Origin: Defluviicoccus sp.
GTDB lineage: Bacteria; Pseudomonadota; Alphaproteobacteria; MPNO01
Direction of reading: 5' to 3'
NCBI GenBank assembly: GCA_022823775.1
Contig: JAJEHI010000069.1
Coordinates: forward strand, 1 to 39,767
Length of the DNA stretch: 39,767 nt
A program made the translations under genes and the position numbers. The stretch's first letter is position 1; every line of letters starts with the position of its first letter. This document shows, one piece after another, positions 14,320 through 22,848 of the stretch. The notes under the pieces are model-generated. The model had not been told where the DNA came from. It saw only the letters and a list, made by a program, of their open reading frames with translations, and did no database searches.

Positions 14320-15672
14320 TCAAGCCGCGTCGGTGCCGGAGGTCTCCCGCGCGATGGCGTGAAAGAACGTTCCGGTCGCGTTGCCGCGCCGCCCGCCGCC
14401 GTTGCCGAGTTCCCTGCCTTCGCCGTCGGAGACCGTCAGCAAGGCGTCGTCGGTCCCGTCGTCGAGCAGGGTCGCGTAGTGGAATTCGTGACCGCGAACC
14501 GCCGTGCCCGCGCGTCCCAGCGCGCAATCCCGCCCGACGACCGCGCGCCTGTAGCCGAGATGGAGCTTGCGCTCGCGGAAGCTCGTCCGGTGCCCCATGA
14601 GGCCCGCCATTTCATGGACATTGCCGTCCGCATCCTCCAGCGTCCTGCCGAGGACCATGTAGCCGCCGCACTCGCCGTGCACCGGACGGGTTTCCGCGAA
14701 CGCCGTAAGCCCCTCCAGGAACCGCCGCGCGGCCGCGAGCCTTTCGGCGTGAAGTTCCGGATAGCCGCCCGGCAGCCAGCAGCAGTCGCAATCCTCCGGC
14801 GGCGGCTCGTCGGCGAGCGGGGAGAAGCGGACGATCTCGACCCCCCGGCGGCGCCAATCCGCCGCCACATGGGCGTAGAAGAACGAGAACGCGTCGTCTT
14901 CGGCAAGCGCGATGCGCTGGCCCGGCGGATCGAGCGGGCGGGTGGCGAAGCGATCCGCCTCGTCGGAATCGTCCGGTGCCAGCGGCGGACGGGCCAGGGC
15001 TTCCACCCGGTCGAGGTCGACGGTTTCGGCGATCCGGTCGGCCAGGGTTTCGATCTCGCGCGCAAGATCCCGCCGCTCCCGCGCCTGGACGAGCCCGAGA
15101 TGACGATCCTGGAACGCGAACCGCTTTTGTCTCGGCAGCCAGCCGAGACGGGGAATTCCCGCCGCTTCGAGCCCTTCCGAAGCGGTCCGGAGGTGACGCT
15201 CGCTGGCCACGCCGTTCAGGATCGCGCCCGCTACCTCCAGACCGGGATCGAAGGCGGCGAATCCCTTGGCAACGGCGCCCGCCGATTGCGCCTGCCCCGC
15301 GATGTCGATCGCGAGGATCACGGGAATGCCGAACCGGATCGCGATGTCCGCCGCCGCGCCGGAACGCCCGCGATTGCCGGCGACGCCGTCGAAGAGGCCC
15401 ATCGCCGATTCGACGACGAGAATGCCGTCCTCGTCCGCGGCCGAACGAAGGATTGCCGCCATGTGGCCGGGCGACATCGCCCAACTGTCTATGTTCGCGC
15501 ACTCCGCGCCGCTGGCGGCGGCGTGAAATGCCGCGTCGATATAGTCCGGTCCGCATTTGAGCGCGCGCACCCGCCGCCCGCGCCGGGAAAGCGCGGCAAT
15601 AATGCCCACCGACAATGTCGTCTTTCCGGCCCCCGAGCGGGGCGCGCCGATAAGCAGCGCCCGCGCCGTCAA
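14320..15672 (-). CDS. cobB: Hydrogenobyrinic/cobyrinic acid a,c-diamide synthase
   Basis: This 450-residue enzyme uses ATP and glutamine to amidate the a and c carboxylates of the corrin ring. It has an N-terminal dethiobiotin-synthetase-like ATPase domain (LLIGAPRSGAGKTT; then KCGPDYID) and a C-terminal class I glutamine amidotransferase domain with Cys335 in HGECGGYM and a late FFHAIARE histidine. The best start is a TTG that overlaps the cobA stop by 4 nt; no ATG or GTG fits. Its position among CobG/CobN-type genes indicates that hydrogenobyrinate is the substrate before cobalt insertion, as in the aerobic route. Confidence 0.93.
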   Translation of the reverse strand: MTARALLIGAPRSGAGKTTLSVGIIAALSRRGRRVRALKCGPDYIDAAFHAAASGAECANIDSWAMSPGHMAAILRSAADEDGILVVESAMGLFDGVAGNRGRSGAAADIAIRFGIPVILAIDIAGQAQSAGAVAKGFAAFDPGLEVAGAILNGVASERHLRTASEGLEAAGIPRLGWLPRQKRFAFQDRHLGLVQARERRDLAREIETLADRIAETVDLDRVEALARPPLAPDDSDEADRFATRPLDPPGQRIALAEDDAFSFFYAHVAADWRRRGVEIVRFSPLADEPPPEDCDCCWLPGGYPELHAERLAAARRFLEGLTAFAETRPVHGECGGYMVLGRTLEDADGNVHEMAGLMGHRTSFRERKLHLGYRRAVVGRDCALGRAGTAVRGHEFHYATLLDDGTDDALLTVSDGEGRELGNGGGRRGNATGTFFHAIARETSGTDAA

Positions 15673-16478
15673 GCAAGCGCCCCCGCCAGGGCCGGCGCGG
15701 CGCGCAACAGCCGTTCGCGCATGTCGACGATCTCCCCGATGACGACGACCGCGGGCGGTTCGATCGGATGGCGTTTCCGGTCCTCCGAAATCGCGCCCAG
15801 CGTGGACACCAGTATATCTTCGTCGGACCGCGTGGCCGACGAGATCACGGCGAGCGGCGTTTCCGGTCCCATGCCGCCGTCGATGAGCTCCCTCGCGATC
15901 CGATCGAGCCTCCGCAGCGCCATGTAAAGCACCAGGGGCTGTCCCAGCCCGGCGAGCGCCGCCCAGTCGGTCTCCTCGGCATCGGTCGCGGCGTGTCCCG
16001 TGGCCAGCACCACCGCGCGGTTGACGTCGCGCTGGGTGGCCGGGATGGTCGCCACCGCCATCGCCGCGAGCCCCGCCGTGACGCCCGGAACGATCCGGAA
16101 CGGAATCCCGGCCTCGGCCAGCTTCAGGATCTCCTCCCCGCCGCGGCCGAAAATCATCGGATCGCCGCCCTTCAGCCGGAGCACCCTCTGGCCGGACCGC
16201 GCGAGGTCGACCATTTGCGCGCAGAGGGCCTCCCGGTCGATCGAATGCTCTCCCGCCCGCTTGCCGGAATAGATTTTCTCGGCCCCAGGCCGCGCGAGGT
16301 CCAGGATCCGGTCGTCGATCAGCGCATCGTGCAGGATCGTGTCCGCCTGGTGGAGCGCGCGCAGCGCGTTCACCGTGAGGTATCCCGGATCGCCCGGCCC
16401 GGCGCCCACCAGCCAGACGCTGCCCGGTTGGAATACCGGGCTGCCGTCCAGCATGCTTTCCAGTTTTTCGCCGATCAT
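15669..16478 (-). CDS. cobA: Uroporphyrinogen-III C-methyltransferase
   Basis: This 269-residue SAM-dependent enzyme methylates C2 and C7 of uroporphyrinogen III to give precorrin-2, committing it to corrin synthesis. Motifs: VGAGPGDPG at residues 24-32, LKGGDPMIFGRGGEE, and VPGVTAGLAAMA. There is no fused CysG-type dehydrogenase/ferrochelatase domain, so it is a stand-alone CobA. The stop overlaps the cobB start; cbiD diverges with 17 bp between the starts, so any promoters must be very compact or lie within the genes. Confidence 0.95.
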   Translation of the reverse strand: MIGEKLESMLDGSPVFQPGSVWLVGAGPGDPGYLTVNALRALHQADTILHDALIDDRILDLARPGAEKIYSGKRAGEHSIDREALCAQMVDLARSGQRVLRLKGGDPMIFGRGGEEILKLAEAGIPFRIVPGVTAGLAAMAVATIPATQRDVNRAVVLATGHAATDAEETDWAALAGLGQPLVLYMALRRLDRIARELIDGGMGPETPLAVISSATRSDEDILVSTLGAISEDRKRHPIEPPAVVVIGEIVDMRERLLRAAPALAGALA

Positions 16479-16495
16479 CGCGATGGCTTAGCCGG

Positions 16496-17608
16496 ATGAC
16501 AGTCGCGCCGCAAATGTCTATCTCCAATGCGATGGTACGCGAACGATCGCTGCGGCGCGGATGGACCACGGGGGCCTGTGCCACGGCCGCCGCCAAATCG
16601 GCCTTCGGCGCCCTGCTGACCGGCAGCTTCGAGGATCCGGTGACGATTACCCTGCCGCGCGGCAACCGCGTCCAGTTCGTGCTCGCGCGCCACCGGAAGG
16701 TATCCGGCGCGGCGACGGCGGCGGTGGTCAAGGATGCCGGCGACGACCCGGACGTGACCCACGGCGCGCTGGTCGAGGCGACGGTCAGGAAATCGGCGGG
16801 CGGTATCCGTTTCCGGGCCGGGCCGGGCGTCGGCACCGTCACCAAGCCCGGATTGCCGGTCGAACCGGGCGAGCCCGCGATCAACCCGGTGCCGCGGCAG
16901 ATGATCGCCGCCGCCATCGCCGAGGTCGCCGAAGCGCATGGCGTACCGGGCGATGCGGAGGTCGAGGTCTCCATCCCGGGCGGGGAGGAGCTGGCCAGGA
17001 AAACGATGAACCCGCGTCTCGGAATCGTCGGCGGTCTGTCCATCCTCGGGACGACCGGGATCGTCGTCCCCTATTCCTGCGCAGCGTGGATCCACTCGAT
17101 CTACAGCGGGATCGATGTCGCCCGCGCGACCGGGCTGACCCATGTCGCGGGAGCGACCGGGTCGACCTCCGAGGCCGCGGTGCAACGCTATTACGACCTT
17201 TCCGAATCCGCGTTGATCGACATGGGCGATTTCGTGGGCGGGATGCTCAAGTACCTGCGCAGGAACCCGGTGCCCAGGGTCACGGTGGCGGGCGGCGTGG
17301 CCAAGATGACGAAGCTCGCCCAGGGTCGGCTCGACCTCCATTCGCGGAAGGGCGCGGTCGACCTGCCGGCCCTTGCCGCCGTGGCGAGGGAGGTCGGGGC
17401 GAGCGAAGCCGCCGCCGAGGCCATCGCGGAGGCGAACACGACGGCGCTCGCCTTCCGGATCGCCGAAGGGGAGGGGCTGGCGCTCGGCGATGAAATCGCG
17501 CGCGCCGCCCGACGGACCGCCGACGCGGCGGTCGCCGGAGCGGATATCGATATCGACGTCCTGCTCTTCGACCGGGAGGGCAGGCTCGCGGGAAAGGCGC
17601 CGCGTTAG
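16496..17608 (+). CDS. cbiD: Cobalt-precorrin-5B (C1)-methyltransferase CbiD
   Basis: This 370-residue enzyme is of the CbiD family, which methylates C1 of the corrin ring in the oxygen-independent pathway. The N-terminal signature LRRGWTTGACATAAAKSA is unmistakable, followed by NPRLGIVGGLSILGTTGIV and the HVAGATGSTSEAAVQ segment. It is full length. It is transcribed opposite to its neighbours cobA and cobM. It is unusual in that the rest of the pathway is of the aerobic (CobG/CobN) type, where CobF normally does this step; no cobF is found in this window. The internal ATGs a few residues in are alternative starts. Confidence 0.93.
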   Translation: MTVAPQMSISNAMVRERSLRRGWTTGACATAAAKSAFGALLTGSFEDPVTITLPRGNRVQFVLARHRKVSGAATAAVVKDAGDDPDVTHGALVEATVRKSAGGIRFRAGPGVGTVTKPGLPVEPGEPAINPVPRQMIAAAIAEVAEAHGVPGDAEVEVSIPGGEELARKTMNPRLGIVGGLSILGTTGIVVPYSCAAWIHSIYSGIDVARATGLTHVAGATGSTSEAAVQRYYDLSESALIDMGDFVGGMLKYLRRNPVPRVTVAGGVAKMTKLAQGRLDLHSRKGAVDLPALAAVAREVGASEAAAEAIAEANTTALAFRIAEGEGLALGDEIARAARRTADAAVAGADIDIDVLLFDREGRLAGKAPR

Positions 17609-17610
17609 CT

Positions 17611-18375
17611 TCATCCGGTGGGGCTTTCCCGAAAGCGTCGGCGGTAGTCCGGATCGTAGAGCGCGCTCTCGCCGAAATCCTCGGCCGCCAGCACCGGTCC
17701 GACCAGTATCGTCGCCGTCCGCTCCATGGGCGTCGCGGCAACGGCCGCCTCGATGGTGGAGAGCGTGCCCCGGACCACTTGCTCCTCCGGCCAGCTGGCG
17801 CGGCAGACGATCGCGACCGGGCAATCCGGGCCGTAATAGGGCAGGAGGGCCGCCACGATCCGGTCCAGCGCATGAACCGAGAGATGGAGCGCGAGAGTCG
17901 CGCCCGATGCGGCGAAGGTCTCCAGCGTCTCCCGCTCCGGCATTTTCGAAGCGCGCCCGGAGGTCCGGGTGAGCACGAGGGATTGGGCGACCCCGGGCAG
18001 GGTCAGCTCGCGCCTGAGCGCCGCCGCCGAGGCGGCGAATGCCGGAACGCCCGGCGTCATCGTGTAGGGAATGCCGAGCCGGTCGAGCCGGCGGAACTGC
18101 TCGCCCGCCGCGCTCCAGACCGAGAGGTCGCCAGAATGCAGCCGGGCGACGTCCTTGCCCGACTCGTGGGCCACGCGGATCTCCCCGACGATCTCGTCGA
18201 GGGTCATCGGCGCGGTATCGACGATCCTGGCGTCGGCCGGACAGTGGGCAAGGATGTCCCGATGGACCAGCGACCCGGCGTAGAGGCATACCGGGCAGCG
18301 GCCCAGCAGGTCGCGCCCGCGCAGGGTGATCAAGTCCGGTGCGCCCGGTCCCGCGCCGATGAAATGGACGGTCAC
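17611..18375 (-). CDS. cobM: Precorrin-4 C11-methyltransferase
   Basis: This 254-residue SAM-dependent methyltransferase converts precorrin-4 to precorrin-5. The sequence starts [18 protein letters not shown], contains [32 protein letters not shown] and the closing family motif [11 protein letters not shown]. The GTG start overlaps the cobE stop by 4 nt (GTGA), in the order cobL-cobE-cobM. It converges with cbiD with 2 nt between the stops. Confidence 0.95.
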   Translation of the reverse strand: MTVHFIGAGPGAPDLITLRGRDLLGRCPVCLYAGSLVHRDILAHCPADARIVDTAPMTLDEIVGEIRVAHESGKDVARLHSGDLSVWSAAGEQFRRLDRLGIPYTMTPGVPAFAASAAALRRELTLPGVAQSLVLTRTSGRASKMPERETLETFAASGATLALHLSVHALDRIVAALLPYYGPDCPVAIVCRASWPEEQVVRGTLSTIEAAVAATPMERTATILVGPVLAAEDFGESALYDPDYRRRFRESPTG

Positions 18376-18755
18376 GCGCCTTCTCCCCGCGCCACAGCGC
18401 AGGTGACGCCGTCGCGCGCGATCCTGGGCAACACCAGAGTGGCGTTGCGGCCCGCCGCGGCGAGAGCGGCGGCCTCCGACACCGCGCCCAGCCCGGTCGC
18501 CGCGACCGCCGTTTCCGAGCGGGTGGCGCAGAGCGGCTGGACCGCGTCCAGCCGCGACCGCTCGATCGGCCGCAGCGGCAGGCCGAGCCGCGCCGCGGCC
18601 TCCACGATCCCGGCTTCGTCCGCCTTGAAATCGGCCGTCGCGAGCGCATCGACGCGATCGAGCGGTATGCCGGCATTCGCCAAGGCCTCTCCGACCGCCC
18701 CGGCGATTCGCTCCGCCGGGCTGTCGCGGCGGCACCCGATCCCGACCGCGATCAC
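18372..18755 (-). CDS. cobE: CobE / CbiG C-terminal-domain protein
   Basis: This 127-residue protein matches the stand-alone C-terminal domain of CbiG, named CobE in aerobic producers. Segments [15 protein letters not shown] at the start, [17 protein letters not shown] in the middle, and [11 protein letters not shown] with a basic-cysteine end fit the family. CobE is required for cobalamin synthesis in some bacteria but its exact reaction is not settled; CbiG itself opens the delta-lactone after ring contraction. The GTG start overlaps the cobL stop by 4 nt, and its own stop overlaps cobM, forming a coupled trio. Pairing with CbiD rather than CobF is notable. Confidence 0.88.
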   Translation of the reverse strand: MIAVGIGCRRDSPAERIAGAVGEALANAGIPLDRVDALATADFKADEAGIVEAAARLGLPLRPIERSRLDAVQPLCATRSETAVAATGLGAVSEAAALAAAGRNATLVLPRIARDGVTCAVARGEGA

Positions 18756-20005
18756 GGTTTGATCGCCCGCAGCTGGGTAACGGTCATCGCCGGCCGAAAC
18801 CCCCGCATCTCGCCGATCCGGTCGAGCCGTTCCACCGAGAGCCGGGTCAGCGTACCGCCCGCTTTTCCTACGAACGCGCCGAGAAGGAGGTCGCTCTCGA
18901 GCGTGACGCTGTTCGCCACCAGACGACCTCCGGAAGACAGCGCCGTCCACGCGGTCTCCAGCACGCCTTCGCGAGCCAGTCCTCCGCCGACGAAAACCGC
19001 ATCCGGTTCCGGCAGGGAGTCGAGCGCGACCGGGGCCTCCCCGACAACGACCTCGAGGCGCGGCACGCCAAGCGCGATCGCGTTCTCCCTCGCCCGCGAC
19101 GCCCGATCTTCGCGCCGTTCCACGCCGATCGCGCGGTTGGCGGGATGCGCCAGCAGCCACTCGATCGCGACCGACCCCGAGCCGGTGCCGATATCCCACA
19201 GGAGGTCGCCCGCGCGCGGCGCCAGGCTGGACAGCGTCACCGCCCGGATCTCCCGCTTGGTCAGCATGCCGTCCGATTCGAACCACCCGTCGTCCAGGCC
19301 GGCGCCGACCGGGATCGTACGCGCCCCGCTCGCCGCGGAGACGGTAATCGCCATCGTGTTCAACCGCGCGATATCGGCGAGATCGAAAGCGTCGGCGCGG
19401 CAGGTCCGGATTCGCTCCGACGGCCCGCCCAGCGCTTCGAGAACGGCGATCGCGCTCGCGCCGAAGCCGCGCTCGCTCATCAGGCGCGCCACGGCGTTCG
19501 GCGTCGTCTCGTCCGCCGAGAGCACGATCAGGCGCCGCGAGGGCTGGAGATGGGGGAGCAGCGTCTCGACCGGATGTCCGCAGAGCGATACCAGGCCCGC
19601 ATCCTGAACCGCCCAGCCCATGCGGCCCGCCGCCAGGCTGAAGGACGACGGTGCCGCGAACACGGCGGTTTCCTCCGCCCGCACGACTTCCGTGAGGACC
19701 GAGCCGATCCCGTGATGGAAGGGATCGCCCGACGCCAGTACGGCGACGCGCCTTCCGCGCAGCTCCTCGATCCGAGGGAGGGCGGCGCGGATCGGGCTCG
19801 GCCATGGGACCGTCTCTCCCCGGATCAGGCTCGCCAGCAACCGCAGATGGCGCCGCCCGCCGAAGACGATTTCGGCGTCCGCGACCGCCTGTCTGGCGGC
19901 GGCCGACAGTCCCTCGACGCCGTCCTCGCCGACCCCGATAATCGACAGCCATCGCCGGGCGGTCCCGGCGGTTTCCGTCGGGGCGGGAGAGCCGGACGGT
20001 GTCAC
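18752..20005 (-). CDS. cobL: Precorrin-6Y C5,15-methyltransferase (decarboxylating)
   Basis: This 417-residue bifunctional enzyme has an N-terminal tetrapyrrole methylase domain ([30 protein letters not shown]) and a C-terminal Rossmann methyltransferase/decarboxylase domain of CbiT type ([16 protein letters not shown]). These are the fused CbiE and CbiT activities, methylating C5 and C15 and decarboxylating the C12 side chain. The GTG start at 20005 gives a 17-residue extension before the conserved [11 protein letters not shown] and overlaps the divergent cobK start region by 7 bp; the true start could be slightly internal. Confidence 0.95.
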   Translation of the reverse strand: MTPSGSPAPTETAGTARRWLSIIGVGEDGVEGLSAAARQAVADAEIVFGGRRHLRLLASLIRGETVPWPSPIRAALPRIEELRGRRVAVLASGDPFHHGIGSVLTEVVRAEETAVFAAPSSFSLAAGRMGWAVQDAGLVSLCGHPVETLLPHLQPSRRLIVLSADETTPNAVARLMSERGFGASAIAVLEALGGPSERIRTCRADAFDLADIARLNTMAITVSAASGARTIPVGAGLDDGWFESDGMLTKREIRAVTLSSLAPRAGDLLWDIGTGSGSVAIEWLLAHPANRAIGVERREDRASRARENAIALGVPRLEVVVGEAPVALDSLPEPDAVFVGGGLAREGVLETAWTALSSGGRLVANSVTLESDLLLGAFVGKAGGTLTRLSVERLDRIGEMRGFRPAMTVTQLRAIKP

Positions 20006-20769
20006 GACTGAAAATCCTCTTGCTCGGCGGAACGACCGAGGCGCGCGAGCTGGCCCGGCCGATCGCCGAAGACGACCGCTTCGAGGGTACCCTGTCGCTC
20101 GCCGGCGCGACGCGGTCTCCCGGGGCCTTTCCGCTCGATGTCCGGATCGGCGGGTTCGGCGGGGCGGACGGGCTCGCGGACTATCTCCGCCGGAACGCGG
20201 TCGATGTCCTGGTGGACGCCACCCACCCGTTCGCCTCGACGATCTCCGCCAACGCCGTCGCGGCTACGGCCGCCACCGGGATTCCCTGTCTTGCCGTACT
20301 GCGCCCGCCCTGGGAGGAAGTCCCCGGCGACCGCTGGATCCGCGTGCCGGACGTGCGGGCCGCGGCGGGCGCGCTGGGGAAGGAGCCGCGGCGCGCGTTC
20401 CTCACCATCGGCCGCAAGGACCTCGCCCCGTTCCGCGATACGGCGGGACATAGTTACGTCGTCCGCAGCGTCGATCCGCCGCCGCCGGACCTGCTGCCGC
20501 CCGGCGTGACCGTCATCGCCGCTCGCGGCCCGTTTGCGCTGGAGGACGAGGAGCGCCTCTTGCGGGAGCATCGGATCGATACGATCGTCACCAAGAATTC
20601 GGGCGGCTCTGCGACGGCCGCCAAGCTGATCGCCGCCCGAAACCGCGGGATTCCCGTCGTCATGGTCGACCGCCCGCCGCCGGCGGGGCCCGCCGTACCG
20701 ACGGTCGAGGAGGTTTGGCGCCGGCTGATCGCGCATCATGCCGGGACCGGCGCCTTGCGCGGCGTGTAG
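19999..20769 (+). CDS. cobK: Precorrin-6A reductase
   Basis: This 256-residue NADPH-dependent enzyme reduces precorrin-6A to precorrin-6B. The N-terminal ILLLGGTTEARELARP is the family nucleotide-binding signature, followed by LVDATHPFASTISANA and late VTKNSGGSATAAKL. It is a single plus-strand gene inserted between minus-strand cobL and cobJ; its GTG start overlaps that of cobL, and its 3' end overlaps the 3' end of cobJ by 34 bp. The same inverted position of cobK between cobJ and cobL is known from Pseudomonas denitrificans. Confidence 0.94.
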   Translation: MSRLKILLLGGTTEARELARPIAEDDRFEGTLSLAGATRSPGAFPLDVRIGGFGGADGLADYLRRNAVDVLVDATHPFASTISANAVAATAATGIPCLAVLRPPWEEVPGDRWIRVPDVRAAAGALGKEPRRAFLTIGRKDLAPFRDTAGHSYVVRSVDPPPPDLLPPGVTVIAARGPFALEDEERLLREHRIDTIVTKNSGGSATAAKLIAARNRGIPVVMVDRPPPAGPAVPTVEEVWRRLIAHHAGTGALRGV

Positions 20770-21491
20770 ACCCAGACGCGGTCGTTGCCCCGCCGGATGC
20801 AGCGGGTCTGGCTGGACCCCACGATCACCAGCGTCCGCATGTCGGCCATCTCCGGCCGGGCGTCGGACAGCGGCAGGACGAGAATTTCCTCGTCGGGCCG
20901 GCTTACCGCCGTCGCGAATACGACCGGCGTATCCGGGGCGCGAAGCTCGCGCAACGCTTCCAGCGCCTTGCCCAACTGCCATGGACGCGCCTTCGAAATC
21001 GGGTTGTAGAGCGCTATCACGAAATCGGCCCCGGCGGCGGCGCGCACCCGTCCGAGCACGGTCTCCCAGGGCTTCAGATTGTCGGAGAGCGAGATGGCAC
21101 AGAAATCGTGGCCCAACGGTGCGCCGGTTCTCGCCGCCGCCGCGATCATCGCCGTGACACCGGGGACGACCGCGATCTCGACATCGGGTGCGCCTTCCGC
21201 CTCCAGCGCCTCGAACAGCGTCGCGGCCATCGCAAACACGCCGGCATCGCCCGAGGATACCAGCGCGACCGTCTCGCCCGTCGCGGCCAGTTGCAGAGCG
21301 TGGCGCGCGCGGTCGAACTCCTCCCGGTTGTCCGAGGCGTGGGCGGTCTGGCCGTCGCGCAACGTTACCCGCGCCAGATAGGGGCCGTAGCCCACCAGAT
21401 GGCGGGCCTCGCGCAGCGCGTCTTCCGCGGCCGCCGTGCGGTGGCTGTCGTGGCCCGGTCCGAGACCCACGACAAGGATGCGGCCGCTCAC
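20736..21491 (-). CDS. cobJ: Precorrin-3B C17-methyltransferase
   Basis: This 251-residue SAM-dependent enzyme methylates C17 and catalyses ring contraction of precorrin-3B to precorrin-4. Motifs: LVVGLGPGHDSHRT, LVGYGPYLARV, VSSGDAGVFAMA, VPGVTAMIAAAARTGAPLGH and IALYNPISKARPWQLG. The GTG start overlaps the cobI stop by 4 nt. It is the last gene of the long minus-strand run DUF1636-cobW-cobN-cobG-cobH-cobI-cobJ. Confidence 0.95.
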   Translation of the reverse strand: MSGRILVVGLGPGHDSHRTAAAEDALREARHLVGYGPYLARVTLRDGQTAHASDNREEFDRARHALQLAATGETVALVSSGDAGVFAMAATLFEALEAEGAPDVEIAVVPGVTAMIAAAARTGAPLGHDFCAISLSDNLKPWETVLGRVRAAAGADFVIALYNPISKARPWQLGKALEALRELRAPDTPVVFATAVSRPDEEILVLPLSDARPEMADMRTLVIVGSSQTRCIRRGNDRVWVYTPRKAPVPA

Positions 21492-22219
21492 GATGTCGTC
21501 CTCGCCGTCGGTACGAGAACCAGGGAAAAGTATGGCGCTTCGCCGTCCTTGCATTCCCGGAGCGGAACGATCCTTTCGTCCGGCATCGAGCCGCGCTCCA
21601 CCAGAACCGCCCGGTCGAGCAGCCCGGCCCGGTCGAGCGCGCGGCGGACCTTCGGCAGATGCCGTCCGACTTTCATGATGACGCTCGCGTCCGCTTGCCG
21701 GAGGCGGCGCAGAAGCGGATCCTCGTCCAGGGTGCCGGCAAGGACCGATACGCAATCGTCTCCGCGGGCCATCGGCGTGCCTACCCGGCTCCAGCAGGCC
21801 GCCATCGCAGACACGCCCGGCACCACCTCCACGTCGAACCGGGACGCCAGCCGGTCGTTCACGTACATGAACGAACCGTAGAAGAGCGGATCCCCCTCGC
21901 AGAGCAGCGCCACGTCGCACCCGCCGTCGAGCGCCGCCCCGATGTCGCTCGCCGCCCGGTCGTAGAACCCGGCCATTGCCTCGCGGTAGGAAGCGGAGCG
22001 TTTCGGGACTTCCGTGGTGTAGGGGTAGTCGAAGCGGAGTTCCTCCGCGTCCGGCCCCAGATATCCGTCGGCGATGCGCCGCGCGTGCCCGGTCTCGCCC
22101 GACTTGGCGAAATAGGCAGCGACGGGAGCCTCCCGCAGCACCCGCGCCGCCTTCACGGTGAGCAGCTCGGGATCGCCGGGCCCGACGCCGACGCCGAACA
22201 GCTTGCCCGCGCCGCTCAT
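21488..22219 (-). CDS. cobI: Precorrin-2 C20-methyltransferase
   Basis: This 243-residue SAM-dependent enzyme converts precorrin-2 to precorrin-3A. Recognised by FGVGVGPGDPELLTVKA at the start, CEGDPLFYGSFMYV in the middle, VPGVSAMAACWSRVGTP and KVGRHLPKVRRAL. The start overlaps the cobH stop by 4 nt (ATGA) and the stop overlaps cobJ, so it is firmly within the coupled operon. Confidence 0.95.
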   Translation of the reverse strand: MSGAGKLFGVGVGPGDPELLTVKAARVLREAPVAAYFAKSGETGHARRIADGYLGPDAEELRFDYPYTTEVPKRSASYREAMAGFYDRAASDIGAALDGGCDVALLCEGDPLFYGSFMYVNDRLASRFDVEVVPGVSAMAACWSRVGTPMARGDDCVSVLAGTLDEDPLLRRLRQADASVIMKVGRHLPKVRRALDRAGLLDRAVLVERGSMPDERIVPLRECKDGEAPYFSLVLVPTARTTS

Positions 22220-22848
22220 TCCCGATCGCTCGCAAGCGCGTTGACCGCGGCCGTCGCCATCGCGCTGCCGCCGCGCCTGCCGCGCACGGTGAGATGGGGC
22301 AGGTCATGTCTTGCCGCCAGCGCATCTTTCGATTCGGCCGCTCCGACGAAACCCACCGGCACGCCGATCGCCGCCGCCGGGGCGGGCGCTCCCTCGTCCA
22401 GCAATTCCAGCAGCCGGAAGAGGGCCGTCGGCGCGTTGCCGATCGCGACCACCGCGCCGCCCAACCGGTCCCGCCAGAGTTCCAGCGCCGCGGCGGATCG
22501 GGTGGTCCCGAGTCGTCGGGCGAGATCGGGGGTCGTGTCGTGTCCCAGCGTGCAGATCACCTCGTTGTCCGCCCGCAGGCGTGACCGGGTGATCCCGCTC
22601 GCGACCATTCTGGCATCGCACAGGATCGGCGCCCCCCCGGCCAGGGCCTCGCGCGCGGCCGCCGCGAAGCCCGGCGAGAACCGGATGTCGTCCGTCAGAT
22701 CGACCATGCCGCAGGCATGGATCATCCGGATGGCCACCCGGGCCTCGACCTCCGACAGGCCCGAAAGATCGGCCTCCGAACGGATGGTCGCGAAGGATTT
22801 CTCGTAGATCGCCGCGCCATCTCGGACATAGTCGTAACGGCCGGTCAT
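22216..22848 (-). CDS. cobH: Precorrin-8X methylmutase
   Basis: This 210-residue enzyme moves the methyl group from C11 to C12, giving hydrogenobyrinic acid. The catalytic histidine is H44 in RMIHACGMVD; other signatures are ILCDARMVASGI, GNAPTALFRLLELL and the VPVGFVGAAESK motif. Start and stop each overlap neighbours (cobG, cobI) by 4 nt. Confidence 0.96.
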   Translation of the reverse strand: MTGRYDYVRDGAAIYEKSFATIRSEADLSGLSEVEARVAIRMIHACGMVDLTDDIRFSPGFAAAAREALAGGAPILCDARMVASGITRSRLRADNEVICTLGHDTTPDLARRLGTTRSAAALELWRDRLGGAVVAIGNAPTALFRLLELLDEGAPAPAAAIGVPVGFVGAAESKDALAARHDLPHLTVRGRRGGSAMATAAVNALASDRE

